Shown: positions 45,966 through 53,835, counted from the first letter of the stretch. The stretch is 64,000 nucleotides of DNA from Tardiphaga sp. (GCA_030147505.1 JASBVG010000044.1:124001-188000); one strand, 5' to 3'. A program made the numbers and translations. The notes: generated by a model from the sequence alone, not told the origin.

Positions 45966-46862
45966 TCACCCGAACAGCGACGCGCCGCTGTCCTCCGAAA
46001 GCGTGCCGGGCAGCGGATAGCTCATGATGAAATCGTTGCCGGGCATATGCGGAAAGCCGCGGAAATTATCGACATTGGCGAAACGCTCGCGGCAGGCCGC
46101 CAGCGTCTTGTTGCAGCCGGCAGTGACAGTGAAGGCGTCACCCGCCGCGACGGGTTCGGGCATCGCCTGCCACAGCGACAGCACCACCTCACCGTCATCG
46201 GCACGATGCTGCTTCACCTCGATGGCGAGCCCTGTATTGGCGCCGCCGGTCCAGCTCAGCCGCCCCGCGGTGAAATAGCCATCGGCAAAATCCGACAGAC
46301 CATCCGCCACGACCATCGACGTGCCCAGCAATGCGTCCACCGTGCCATATCCGCGCCGAGCGGGATCGCCGAGATCGATCCGGCAGCACGCGTCGCCCAG
46401 ATCGGCACTGCATTTCGCCGTATAGAGCCGTCCGCTTTCCTGCGCGAGCAGATCCGCCAGTCCGCGGATCTCGGCGATGAACGCGATGCCCTCGCGCTTC
46501 ACCTCGCCGAGCCGTCCGCGCGCCGTCAATACGCGTAACGCAACATCGCTCCAGTCCACCAGCCAGGTCTCGATTTCGGCGGCGTCGTAGCGCCCCGCGG
46601 CGAGGTCGCCTTCATCGAGACCGTCGCCATCCAGCGCCCCGGCGATCTCGCCTCCCTCCACCGACAGATCGAAGCGCCCCGTCGCCTCCGAAGCTGCAAA
46701 GCCGGTGCCGGCGCGAAAAGTGACTCCATCAAAGACGAGATCGCGATCGTGATCGGTGAAGCCGATGACCCCGCCATCGCGCCGCGTCAGCTTCCACGCC
46801 TGCGCCAGCGTGGTGACGCCGCTGTCGAGTCTCGCCTGCAATGCGGACGGGATCGCTCTCAT
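45966..46862 (-). CDS. Tail hub protein, DUF2163 plus BR0599-type C-terminus (RcGTA g13-like)
   Basis: A 298-aa protein from MRAIPSALQARLDSGVTTLAQAWKL; the frame runs further upstream but is not coding there. The N-terminal part (RRDGGVIGFTDHDRDLVFDGVTF) is DUF2163. The C-terminal part carries YTAKCSADLGDACCRIDL and ITVTAGCNKT-like VTAGCNKTLAACRERFANVDNFRGFPHMPG, a conserved Cys set. From memory, the RcGTA structure shows an iron-sulfur cluster held by cysteines of this hub; the Cys pattern here would allow the same. The ATG overlaps the g12-like stop by 4 nt. Confidence 0.92.
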   Translation of the reverse strand: MRAIPSALQARLDSGVTTLAQAWKLTRRDGGVIGFTDHDRDLVFDGVTFRAGTGFAASEATGRFDLSVEGGEIAGALDGDGLDEGDLAAGRYDAAEIETWLVDWSDVALRVLTARGRLGEVKREGIAFIAEIRGLADLLAQESGRLYTAKCSADLGDACCRIDLGDPARRGYGTVDALLGTSMVVADGLSDFADGYFTAGRLSWTGGANTGLAIEVKQHRADDGEVVLSLWQAMPEPVAAGDAFTVTAGCNKTLAACRERFANVDNFRGFPHMPGNDFIMSYPLPGTLSEDSGASLFG

Positions 46863-47485
46863 ATCCGTATCTCCACCAACGGAATCTTCGGGATCGCACC
46901 CGCCGCGAAAGCCGACAGATCGACTTCGAAATAATCGGTATCGAAGCGCACCGGCACATCGAAACGAAAGCCGGCGGTGATCACGGCGCCGGACGCGGGC
47001 GCAGCGGTCAGCGTCACGAGCCCGGTCGTCGCATCGCAACTGAAGGCCGCCGGCAGCAATTCGCTGCCATTCACCGCCACGCGCACGCTGCCGTCGACCG
47101 GCTTGTCGATCGGCCGCTGATACGGCGCGAAGCTGCCGCCATAGGTCTTCACCAGCTGAAAGGCGCGGCGTGCGCCATCGCCGGTGCCGATCCCCTGGTC
47201 GAGCGGTGAGATGCCGGAGAGACCCGAGGTCTGGTCGAGGCGGTCGCGCCAGCGGAAGCCATAGAGACGCCCGCGCCGCTCCTCGAAGAAGGCCACCGCG
47301 CTGCGCAGCGCGTCCAGCGTCTTGATGCCATAGCCGGCGTCGTAGCGCCGCCGCGAATGCGCCCAGCGCGCATTGCGTTCCTCGCGGCCGGAGCCGAAGG
47401 AGACGATCTCGGTGCGTCGCTCCGGCCCGCCCGCGCTCTTCAGCGCGATGTCGAGCGGGAACAGCACCTCGTGAAAGCCGCTCAT
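46859..47485 (-). CDS. Distal tail protein, DUF2460 (RcGTA g12-like)
   Basis: A 208-aa distal tail component. It opens MSGFHEVLFPLDIALKSAGGPERRTEIVSFGSGREERNARWAHSRRRYDAGYGIKTLDAL, the defining DUF2460 N-terminus with SGxExRN and RRxYDxG. RFRWRDRLD-like YGFRWRDRLDQTSG and the C-terminal beta strand FDVPVRFDTDYFEVDL follow. It connects the tail tube to the hub. It lies 11 bp after the tape measure gene and overlaps the g13-like gene. Confidence 0.94.
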   Translation of the reverse strand: MSGFHEVLFPLDIALKSAGGPERRTEIVSFGSGREERNARWAHSRRRYDAGYGIKTLDALRSAVAFFEERRGRLYGFRWRDRLDQTSGLSGISPLDQGIGTGDGARRAFQLVKTYGGSFAPYQRPIDKPVDGSVRVAVNGSELLPAAFSCDATTGLVTLTAAPASGAVITAGFRFDVPVRFDTDYFEVDLSAFAAGAIPKIPLVEIRI

Positions 47486-47496
47486 GCGATGCTCCG

Positions 47497-48030
47497 CTAC
47501 AGGCCGCGCTGGCCGCGCGCCACGGCGCGGGCGATCTGGCCGGTGAGGTAGCTCTCCGAGCGGCGAAAACTTTCGGCGTCCGGTGTCGCGATCTGCACGT
47601 GAATGACATTGCCACCGCCTTGCGCGGCAACGCCGAGACTGCCGTCGCTGGCGCGCTGCAGCGGCATGATCGCCTCAGGCCCCGCTTCCCCGGCAAGCCC
47701 GGTACCACCGGCCATCGGAAAATAACTCGGCGTGCCGACGATGCCGCCCGCCGCGAACGCCTTCACATTGCTCGCACTGCCAGTCAGGCCCGATACGATG
47801 CCCTGCAGCCCGCTCGCGATACCCGTGGTCGGATTCGACGCCAGCGATTTGATCCTGGTCGACAACGATTTGAGCACGTCGTCGAATTTCTGTCCGCTCG
47901 CGCCCGACGATGCGAAAGCCTGCGTCATCGTTTTCGCAAACGTCGTCGCAGCCGCGGTGAGATTGACCGTCTTCGCCTTCAGGCCATCGACGCTCGCCGT
48001 GGCAGCATCGAGATCGTATGTCTCACTCAT
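47497..48030 (-). CDS. Short tail tape measure protein (RcGTA g11-like)
   Basis: A 177-aa protein, short as in RcGTA and much shorter than phage tape measures of 600 residues or more, in keeping with a short GTA tail. The N-terminal half is helical and Thr/Ala-rich (LKAKTVNLTAAATTFAKTMTQAFASS). The C-terminal half has KAFAAGGIVGTPSYFPMAGGTGLAGEAGPEAIMPLQRASDGSLGV, the typical tape-measure end motif (GGIVxxPTxFPM..GxxGxxGEAGPEAIxPL). It starts inside the g10.1-like gene (8-nt overlap). Confidence 0.93.
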   Translation of the reverse strand: MSETYDLDAATASVDGLKAKTVNLTAAATTFAKTMTQAFASSGASGQKFDDVLKSLSTRIKSLASNPTTGIASGLQGIVSGLTGSASNVKAFAAGGIVGTPSYFPMAGGTGLAGEAGPEAIMPLQRASDGSLGVAAQGGGNVIHVQIATPDAESFRRSESYLTGQIARAVARGQRGL

Positions 48031-48226
48031 GATCCACCTCGCGATCCGGAAACTGCCGCATCAATTCATCAAGCCGCGCGCGGCCGATCGCTGCCGGCAC
48101 CGCCCCACGCAGCGCCGTCATCGCCGCCGCCAGTTCGCGCGGCGTCATCCGCCAGAACGCATCCGGCGACAGGCGCAGCACGCCGAAGCCGATCTGCATC
48201 GCCGCCTGCCATGGAAACGGCGTCAT
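48023..48226 (-). CDS. Phage tail assembly chaperone-like protein (RcGTA g10.1-like)
   Basis: A 67-aa protein. The sequence FPWQAAMQIGFGVLRLSPDAFWRMTPRELAAAMTALRG is the family signature: a short helix with PW, then GFGxLxLxPxxFWxMTPREL. It overlaps the previous gene by one base (48226) and the tape measure by 8 nt, so it is translated as part of a coupled chain. In RcGTA this position holds a small tail assembly protein. Confidence 0.9.
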   Translation of the reverse strand: MTPFPWQAAMQIGFGVLRLSPDAFWRMTPRELAAAMTALRGAVPAAIGRARLDELMRQFPDREVDHE

Positions 48227-48540
48227 TACGCATTCTCGCCGAAGGTCGCTGCGATCAGCTCCGCGGCGATGGCGACGAAGCCGGCCGCACCTCCGCTCGC
48301 GGTCATCGCTGCCACCTCATCGTCGCTCACCGCCTCGCCCGCGCCGCGCAGCCCCGCGCCGATGATGCGCACGAGATCGCGTGCCGATAGCCGCCCCGAA
48401 CCGAAGCGCTCGGCGAGCGCGACGAGATCGCCGGCGCCGAACGCGGCTTCCAGCTCCGCCAATGCGCCGAGCGTCAGCACCAGCGTGCGGCTGCGCCCGC
48501 CGAGCTCCGCGGCAATCTCTCCACGCTGCCTGTTCGCCAT
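48226..48540 (-). CDS. GTA-gp10-like tail assembly protein
   Basis: A 104-aa protein from ATG 48540, preceded by AGGTGA 5 nt upstream. It opens MANRQRGEIAAELGGRSRTLVLTLGALAELEAAFGAGDLVALAERFGSGRLSARDLVRIIGAGLRGAG, the gene transfer agent gp10 family pattern (GExxxxLxGxxxxLxLTLGALAELExxFG). It resembles the phage lambda G/GT tail chaperone role. It is 10 bp after the tail tube gene. Confidence 0.91.
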   Translation of the reverse strand: MANRQRGEIAAELGGRSRTLVLTLGALAELEAAFGAGDLVALAERFGSGRLSARDLVRIIGAGLRGAGEAVSDDEVAAMTASGGAAGFVAIAAELIAATFGENA

Positions 48541-48550
48541 GGCGCTCACC

Positions 48551-48958
48551 TCACGCCGCCGCGAAGGTCAGCGGCCCCGCCGATTCCAGCGCGATGTCGA
48601 ACGTCACCTCGCCATTGTGCTCGCCGGCGAATTCCAGGCTGGCGATCTGGAACAGGCCGGTAATCACGCCGAAGTCCGGCACCGCGATCTGGCAATGATT
48701 AATCGTGCCGTCGAAGAACTGCTGCCGCACCAGCGCATCGGAGGCGCCGTCCCTGAACAGCCCGCGGCCCGACAGCGACGCGCGCCGCACGCCGGCACCC
48801 GCGAGCAGCTCGCGCCAGCGATCGACCGACTCCGCATGGGTGATGTCCACCAGCTCCGCATTGAAGGCGATGCGCCGGCTGCGCAGCCCCGCCACCGTCA
48901 CGTAAGCCGTGCCGTCATGGATCTTCAGCAGCAGATCCTTGCCCTTCTGTGCGGCCAT
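48551..48958 (-). CDS. Major tail tube protein (RcGTA g9-like)
   Basis: A 135-aa tail tube subunit. The ATG at 48958 starts MAAQKGKDLLLKIHDGTAYVTVAGLRSRRIAFNAELVDITHAESVDRWRELL, the family signature with the strand-turn VAGLRSR and the VDITHAES motif. It ends FDIALESAGPLTFAA, the conserved SAG(xx)TF close. It lies 1 bp after the g8-like gene. A longer frame to 49114 is a shadow. Confidence 0.94.
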   Translation of the reverse strand: MAAQKGKDLLLKIHDGTAYVTVAGLRSRRIAFNAELVDITHAESVDRWRELLAGAGVRRASLSGRGLFRDGASDALVRQQFFDGTINHCQIAVPDFGVITGLFQIASLEFAGEHNGEVTFDIALESAGPLTFAAA

Positions 48959-48959
48959 C

Positions 48960-49379
48960 TCATGCTCCCTGCAGCAAAGGTTCGGTGACGGCGCGAAAGC
49001 GCACCACCGCGTGATAGGTGCGCCCGTCGCTCTCGCGCCGGATGTCGGCCACGGCGAAACGCAGATTGACCAGCCGATGGCCCGCCGGCGCCAGCGGCGC
49101 ATCGTCGAGCGCACTCAGCAGCGCGCCGGCGATCACATGCGCCTCCCGGTGCCCGCCCTGCCGCGACCAGGCATGCAGCACCAGCTGATGCTCCTGCACA
49201 TCGCCGTCACCCGCCGAGATGTCGGTGATGACGGCATCGCCCAGCGTCACATAGGGAAAGGCGACATCGCGCGGCACCTCGTCATGCACGCGCGCGCCGC
49301 CGAGCACGGCGATCAGCGCCGTATCCGCCTTCAGCGCCGCATGAACGGCCGCGCGCAATGCGACATTGGCAGCAGGCAT
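48960..49379 (-). CDS. Tail terminator, DUF3168 (RcGTA g8-like)
   Basis: A 139-aa protein. MPAANVALRAAVHAALKADTALIAVLGGARVHDEVPRDVAFPYVTLGDAVITDIS is the DUF3168 opening (LxxALxAxLxADxxLxALLGG.R.yDevP....PYV.lG). HQLVLHAWSRQGGHREAHVIAGALLSALDDAPL completes it. It closes the tail at the head joint. It lies 10 bp after the head-tail adaptor gene and 1 bp before the tube gene. Confidence 0.93.
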   Translation of the reverse strand: MPAANVALRAAVHAALKADTALIAVLGGARVHDEVPRDVAFPYVTLGDAVITDISAGDGDVQEHQLVLHAWSRQGGHREAHVIAGALLSALDDAPLAPAGHRLVNLRFAVADIRRESDGRTYHAVVRFRAVTEPLLQGA

Positions 49380-49389
49380 CGGACTCTCC

Positions 49390-49710
49390 TCAGGTCACGC
49401 GATGGTCGACATGGATTTCCGTGAAGCGACGATCCGCGCTGTCGGTCAGCGCCGTGATGCGATAGATCCTGTTGCCATCCACCAGCCGGTGCCGCAGCGT
49501 CAGCCCGTGCTCGCTACGCAGCACGATGCGCAGCCGCACCGCGGCGCCGTCGCCATCGGCTTCAAAGCCATGCTGCACGCGGTCCGGCATCACAGCCGCC
49601 CAGACGGCCGCGACCGGCACATGGCCGCGCACCACGCCGCCCTGCCCGTCATCGCTCTCGACCGGCGCCTCGATCACGAGGCGCGTCTTCATGCGGCCGG
49701 GATTTTTCAT
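49390..49710 (-). CDS. Head-tail adaptor/stopper protein (RcGTA g7-like)
   Basis: A 106-aa beta-barrel protein, RMKTRLVIEAPVESDDGQGGVVRGHVPVAAVWAAVMP, of the phage head-tail joining (SPP1 gp16-like) family. LRSEHGLTLRHRLVDGNRIYRITALTDSADRRFTEIHVDHR matches the conserved second half. It overlaps the g6-like gene by 4 nt. Confidence 0.92.
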   Translation of the reverse strand: MKNPGRMKTRLVIEAPVESDDGQGGVVRGHVPVAAVWAAVMPDRVQHGFEADGDGAAVRLRIVLRSEHGLTLRHRLVDGNRIYRITALTDSADRRFTEIHVDHRVT

Positions 49711-50267
49711 AGCGCCAGCATCCGGTACGGCGCCAGCAACGCGCCCACACCCGCCGGCACCACCGCGCCATCTGCCGTCGCCACGCGGTTGTCATACCAA
49801 TGCGCCAGCAGCAGCCGCACGGCGTGGCGCAGATCCGCCGGAACCTCGCCGGCATCAGTGCCGTAACCGCACAGCACGTCGAGCACGATCCCCACCTGCG
49901 CGCGCCCCGGCGCCGGCAGTGCGAAACACGGCGCCGCGATCGCATTCGCCGCCGCATCGACGACGAAGCTCTCGGGATCGATCTCGCGCGCCTCGCCATC
50001 GGCATCGAACACGCGCGCTGCGACCAGTTCCCGCAACGGCCCGATCCGCGGCGCGAAGCGGCCACCCTTCGGCCAGGCATCCAGCGTGAAGCGCCAGGTC
50101 TGCGCCAGCAGCGCGCGCCGCGTCATCGCCTCGACATGCACACGCGCCGCGGCGATCAGCGCGATGATGACAGCGTCGTCATCGCCACGGTCGACACGCA
50201 AAAACGCTTTTGCCTCGATCAGCGTCAGCGGCTCGATCACTGGCGGTGTCAGCAGGATCGCGGACAT
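49707..50267 (-). CDS. Head-tail connector protein (RcGTA g6-like)
   Basis: A 186-aa connector. The ATG at 50267 has GAGAG 5 nt upstream. LTLIEAKAFLRVDRGDDDAVIIALIAAARVHVEAMTRRALLAQTWRFTLDAWP is the phage gp6/connector signature (LxEAKxxLRVD...DDxxIxxLIxAAR..vE..T..aL). The C-terminal helix PADLRHAVRLLLAHWYDNR is also conserved. A 3.6-kb stretch of non-structural genes (50342-53829) separates it from the capsid gene, which is normally its direct neighbour. Confidence 0.93.
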   Translation of the reverse strand: MSAILLTPPVIEPLTLIEAKAFLRVDRGDDDAVIIALIAAARVHVEAMTRRALLAQTWRFTLDAWPKGGRFAPRIGPLRELVAARVFDADGEAREIDPESFVVDAAANAIAAPCFALPAPGRAQVGIVLDVLCGYGTDAGEVPADLRHAVRLLLAHWYDNRVATADGAVVPAGVGALLAPYRMLAL

Positions 50268-50341
50268 GAAACTCTCGCAACATATGTGATGGGACAAATC
50301 GGTGCATTGACATGGCGGCATTGCAGCGGTGACATCCCGCC

Positions 50342-51121
50342 ATGATTCAGACAGGTCGCGCGCTCGCGGTGGCGGCGCTCACTTCATTGCTGGTCGCTTC
50401 GGTGTCCGGCACGCCCGCGCGGGCGCTGGTCGGCGGCGCCAGGGTCGACGATGCGCTCGGCCGCAGCGTGCTCACCATTGTCGGCTCGCGCGGCAATTTC
50501 TGTTCGGGCACGCTGATCGCGCCAACCCTCGTGCTCTCCGCCGCGCATTGCGTGTCGCCGGGCGCGAGCTACAAGATCGTGCAATATGACGCCGACCGGC
50601 AGCCGCAGCTGCTCGCGGTGAAGCGCGTCGCCGATCACCCGCAATTCAACGCCCAAGGCATCAAGGCGCACCGCGCCAGCGCCGACATCGCGCTGCTGCA
50701 GCTCAGCGATCCCCTGCCCGGCAAGACCGCGGTGCCGCTCGGCATTCCGCTTGAGCCGTTCGAGGCCGGCCAGAGCTACACCATCGCCGGCATCGGCGTC
50801 GCCGCGCGCGGCGACGGCAAGAGCGGCGGCACGGTGCGCGCGGCGCAGCTGGTCTCCACCAGCCATCCCGGCAAATTGCAGATCCGCCTGCTCGATCCCG
50901 CCACCAATAACGAGCGCGCCGGCCTCGGCGCCTGCACCGGCGACAGCGGCGGCCCCGTGCTGCAGCAGCAGAACGGCCGCAATGTCGTCATCGGCGTGAT
51001 CTCCTGGTCCACCGGCGCGAAGAGCAGCGCGGGCTGCGGCGGCCTCACCGGCGTGACGCCGCTGACGCTCTATCGCGACTGGATTCTGCAGACCGCGAGG
51101 GCCTGGGGCGTGGCGCTCTGA
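50342..51121 (+). CDS. Secreted trypsin-like serine protease (S1 family)
   Basis: A 259-aa secreted protease on the strand opposite to the GTA genes. The signal peptide covers residues 1-28 (ending ARA). The chymotrypsin fold is complete: His69 in VLSAAHC, Asp115 in SADIALLQL and Ser202 in CTGDSGGPVL, with a disulfide-type Cys pair (FCSGTL / AAHC). S1A proteases are rare in bacteria outside some predators and rhizobia. It diverges from the g6-like gene by 74 bp. It would act outside the cell or in the periplasm; whether it matters for the GTA is unknown. Confidence 0.92.
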   Translation: MIQTGRALAVAALTSLLVASVSGTPARALVGGARVDDALGRSVLTIVGSRGNFCSGTLIAPTLVLSAAHCVSPGASYKIVQYDADRQPQLLAVKRVADHPQFNAQGIKAHRASADIALLQLSDPLPGKTAVPLGIPLEPFEAGQSYTIAGIGVAARGDGKSGGTVRAAQLVSTSHPGKLQIRLLDPATNNERAGLGACTGDSGGPVLQQQNGRNVVIGVISWSTGAKSSAGCGGLTGVTPLTLYRDWILQTARAWGVAL

Positions 51122-51140
51122 GCATTGCCACACGGTCTGT

Positions 51141-51244
51141 TGTCGTCGCCCGGCTTGACCGGGCGATCCAGTAAACGGCGGTGCCTCGGCTTCATCTGTG
51201 ATCGGCTGTGTCTACTGGGTTACCCGCTTTCGCGGGTAACGACA
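51141..51244. repeat. Dispersed Rhizobiales palindromic element with two terminal hairpins
   Basis: A 104-bp element bounded by TGTCGT and ACGACA. Left hairpin: CGCCCGG (51147-51153) with CCGGGCG (51159-51165). Right hairpin: TTACCCGC with GCGGGTAA (about 51220-51238). The inner sequence (GATCCAGTA ... TACTGGGT) is also inverted. From memory, this is the common Bradyrhizobium-type intergenic repeat reading CGCCCGGCTTGACCGGGCG. It starts 20 bp after the protease stop and may end that transcript. Confidence 0.8.
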
Positions 51245-51312
51245 GCAAGGGTGAGCATCCCTCCCCCGCCGTTAACCTTCGTAAACACGTTCTCCGCTAT
51301 CCTTGGCGAATC

Positions 51313-51639
51313 ATGCGGAGCTTCCTGCCATCCCTGCTGTTCGCCGTCTGCGCCCTTGGCGCGGCGACGGCTGACGCCGCCGATCTCGCCGGCCACAGCC
51401 GCCTCGGCGCGGTCTTCGCCGAGCCGGTGCCGAAGACGCGCCGCGTCGTGGTGGTGGAAAAGGAGAAGCCGGTCGAGGAACCGATCGTCACCTATGCCCC
51501 CGAGGTCGACATCCCCTCCATCGTTCACGGCTATTACGGCAAGCCGAATTCGTATTATTATCGCTCCTATTACGGCACGAAGCCGGAGACGATCTTCAGC
51601 CGCGCGCCCTATGGCTGCGGCTGGTATGGCTATTGTTGA
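51313..51639 (+). CDS. Small secreted Tyr-rich protein (paralog A)
   Basis: A 108-aa protein from the ATG at 51313; the signal peptide ends at about residue 22 (ATADAADLAG). The mature part has SRLGAVFAEPVPKTRRVVVVEKEKP, VTYAPEVDIPSIVHGYYG and YYYRSYYGTKP, and ends YGCGWYGYC. It shares its whole layout (DLxG.xR.G, EPVP, TYAP, YYY/SHYG, (Y/F)GC...YC) with the protein at 53512-53829, so these are paralogs. I do not know the family; the two C-terminal cysteines could form a disulfide. Function unknown. Confidence 0.75.
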   Translation: MRSFLPSLLFAVCALGAATADAADLAGHSRLGAVFAEPVPKTRRVVVVEKEKPVEEPIVTYAPEVDIPSIVHGYYGKPNSYYYRSYYGTKPETIFSRAPYGCGWYGYC

Positions 51640-51770
51640 ACGGGCGTACCAAACGGCTCAGCCGCGCGTGAGACACACGGCTTGTCTGCGGCTCGCCGCT
51701 TTGTGAACAGGCCAGGCCGAAACATATCACCATATGAGGAAGTAGCTTTCACCGCCGGGAGGAAAGCCAC

Positions 51771-51980
51771 TTGGGCAAGCAGGAAAAGACCGAAGCCGAA
51801 CTCGAGGAGATGATCGCCCAGCGCATCGTCGTCGGCGGTGTCTATGTCTCGGTGCGCCCCGATCCCGTGCTGGGCTGGCGCGCAATGGTCATCACCGCGC
51901 CGAAACACGCGACCTATGCGCAGCAGATGGCGGATGATGTGGCGGTGGAGTTGCGGAAGAGGTTTGTGTTGAAGGAATGA
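51771..51980 (+). CDS. Small conserved hypothetical protein, 69 aa
   Basis: The TTG start at 51771 is preceded by GGGAGGA 8 nt upstream, a strong ribosome binding site. KQEKTEAELEEMIAQRIVVGGVYVSVRPDPVLGWRAMVITAPKHATYAQQMADDVAVELRKRF reads as an alpha-beta protein, with no signal or TM segment. I do not recognise the family by name. It lies between the secreted protein and the convergent DUF2019-like gene. Confidence 0.7.
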   Translation: MGKQEKTEAELEEMIAQRIVVGGVYVSVRPDPVLGWRAMVITAPKHATYAQQMADDVAVELRKRFVLKE

Positions 51981-52011
51981 GTGACTACAGCCCGCCCGGA
52001 CACGGGGGATT

Positions 52012-52383
52012 TTACGTCGGCCTGAACACACCGCGATCGAGATTCCATAGGCACATCCCTGCATCAGCGGAATAGGGAAGTCGATCTGAAGCCGCCAGGA
52101 TTTCCAGTTGTGTTCTCGCCTCTAATGGTGCAACTGCCAATGTCAGCATAGCTGCTTGAACACGCACATGCAGATTTGGATGGTCAAACAACCTCAAAAG
52201 CTCCCGCCGCTGGTCGCCTTCCCGGCTCTTCAGCTCGGCTTCCACGTCTGTCATCTGCTTGTAAAGACGATTGTACTTCGACATTTGCCCGCGTAGCTCA
52301 GCTTCATCTTGAGCAATTGTAACCTCGGCAAATTTATCGACAAGTTCCGACGTCGTCATTTGATTGACAGCTTTCAGCCTCAT
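52012..52383 (-). CDS. DUF2019-like protein, candidate immunity protein for the adjacent nuclease
   Basis: A 123-aa helical protein. MTTSELVDKFAEVTIAQDEAELRGQMSKYNRLYKQMTDVEAELKSREGDQRRELLRLFDHPNLHVRVQAAMLTLAVAPLEARTQLEILA matches the DUF2019 (PF09450) layout, which is HEAT-like: AxxxL..ND...VRxxAAxxxL..ap..A...L. Its ATG overlaps the stop of the toxin-like gene by 4 nt (ATGA), the arrangement expected of a toxin-immunity pair. A sampled line here is 45% GC, below the neighbours. The family call is good; the immunity role is inferred from position. Confidence 0.8.
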   Translation of the reverse strand: MRLKAVNQMTTSELVDKFAEVTIAQDEAELRGQMSKYNRLYKQMTDVEAELKSREGDQRRELLRLFDHPNLHVRVQAAMLTLAVAPLEARTQLEILAASDRLPYSADAGMCLWNLDRGVFRPT

Positions 52384-53231
52384 CGCTTCAGCACCTTATG
52401 TAGTTCCAACGCGTGGAGCCCCACTGCTCTACGTTCCGCGATGCCTTTGTCACTTAAATACTGCCTCGGGGAAAGGCCACCGAACTGCGGATTGGGTTTC
52501 TGAAACCATCCCGTGATCTGATAGTGCTTCAAGCGAGGAATACTTACAATATTGGACTTGTCGTTGATCTGGCTTCGCGTCAGCCCCCATCTCTGTGCCG
52601 CTGTCTGCTCGATGATATGGTGATCATCGTATCCAGGCCTCCCCTGACCTACGCCGGCCTGTAGTTCTTCAAGAGTTCGCGGCGGATCACGATAGCTCTC
52701 AATCGACGAGTTGTAGTACCCTAGCCACTCGGTTCCGTTCAGCGCACCGATAAATATAGCCACGGGAATCGCGGCACCCGCCTTCGATGCGGCGCCGATC
52801 CACTGGGCTGCGCGGCGCGCAAATGCCGTTCGGTCGGAGCTTTTCGGCGGCTTGATCTCCGGAATTTCTGGTGGATCCTCGAGCGGAGGATGGCCATTGA
52901 ACGGCCAGCTCGACGATGCGCTAGCTGCGATGAAGAAATCATCCAGCTCGTTATTACCAACGCCACCGGCGCCTTCCCCCTCAGTCACGTCACCCCAAGG
53001 AGCATGGATGTAGACTCGGGGCCGACCGCTATCTGACTGCGTTTCTCCGTCCTGCGCACCAAACGTAAACTGCCCGCCATCCGGGTCACCCGCTTCGATG
53101 CGCGGCTGCCCGTCCCACTTTCTCTCGGGCACGAGATAACGCCCGATATCTGATCTTAGATATCGCCCAGCGTCCGGACGCATGAACCGACGTTGCTGTT
53201 GCTGCAACCAGGCATTCATGCGCGCACCCAT
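52380..53231 (-). CDS. GTA-associated polymorphic toxin-like protein with HNH-like nuclease C-terminus
   Basis: A 283-aa protein in three parts. Residues 15-36 hold three copies of an Arg-aromatic-x-x-Pro/Ser-Asp octapeptide (RFMRPDAG, RYLRSDIG, RYLVPER). Residues about 40-57 hold RIEAGDPDGGQFTFG. A variable linker with one hydrophobic helix (GAASKAGAAIPVAIFIGAL) follows. From residue 200 the C-terminus has GYDDHHIIEQTAAQR, SNIVSIPRLKHYQITGW and FGGLSPRQYL, a His-His-x-x-Glu ... Asn ... Lys-His pattern of the HNH/ENDO VII nuclease superfamily. The next gene resembles DUF2019 and overlaps by 4 nt. The same N-terminal module occurs in the toxin at 55748-56707. Confidence 0.78.
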   Translation of the reverse strand: MGARMNAWLQQQQRRFMRPDAGRYLRSDIGRYLVPERKWDGQPRIEAGDPDGGQFTFGAQDGETQSDSGRPRVYIHAPWGDVTEGEGAGGVGNNELDDFFIAASASSSWPFNGHPPLEDPPEIPEIKPPKSSDRTAFARRAAQWIGAASKAGAAIPVAIFIGALNGTEWLGYYNSSIESYRDPPRTLEELQAGVGQGRPGYDDHHIIEQTAAQRWGLTRSQINDKSNIVSIPRLKHYQITGWFQKPNPQFGGLSPRQYLSDKGIAERRAVGLHALELHKVLKR

Positions 53232-53511
53232 GCGAGTGAGTAATGGAAAGTGAAGGAATTCTCGTCACCGCCGGGCTTCACCCGGCCAACCTTTGACGAC
53301 CAGGCAACATGGTCATGCAGGTCGCGCCTACGCTGGGCGTCGAAGCTTTAATCGCGCTACGGGATACGGGTTCTTTGGGTCACTTGGTTGGGACACGAGC
53401 GCGCTGGACAGATCAGCCTCACACAAGCTCTTTCTGACAATGATACAATCCATATGCCTCGTTATCGCGCTCGCGCGGGAAACTGCCTGTCAGCCAGAAG
53501 GAACGATCGTG

Positions 53512-53829
53512 ATGCTGCGCCCACCGGTCCTGGCTTGCATCGCCGCTACCTTGACGCTACCGGCGGCAGCCGCCGATCTCTCGGGCTATCCACGCTATGG
53601 CAAAGTAAATGAGCCGGTGCCGGTCGTTGGCCGCGGGCGTTACCTTGAAGTGCAATCCCCACCGTGGGACAAGATCACCACCTACGCGCCCCAGGGCGGT
53701 GTGCCGATCCAGGTCCACCGTTATTTCGGCCCGCCACAGGTTTCCTACTACTACAGCCACTATGGTGCGCCGCAGGAACTGCTCATCGGCCGTCCGCAAT
53801 TCGGCTGCAACTATTTCACCTATTGCTGA
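53512..53829 (+). CDS. Small secreted Tyr-rich protein (paralog B)
   Basis: A 105-aa protein with AGAAGGAAC before the ATG and a signal peptide ending near residue 20 (LPAAAADLSG). The mature part reads YPRYGKVNEPVPVVGRGRYLEVQSPPWDK, TYAPQGGVPIQVHRYFG and VSYYYSHYGAPQE, and ends FGCNYFTYC. It aligns along its length with the protein at 51313-51639. The two paralogs flank the first toxin-immunity pair on its two sides and point in the same direction, which hints that the block arose by duplication or insertion. Function unknown. Confidence 0.77.
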   Translation: MLRPPVLACIAATLTLPAAAADLSGYPRYGKVNEPVPVVGRGRYLEVQSPPWDKITTYAPQGGVPIQVHRYFGPPQVSYYYSHYGAPQELLIGRPQFGCNYFTYC

Positions 53830-53835
53830 GTGACC

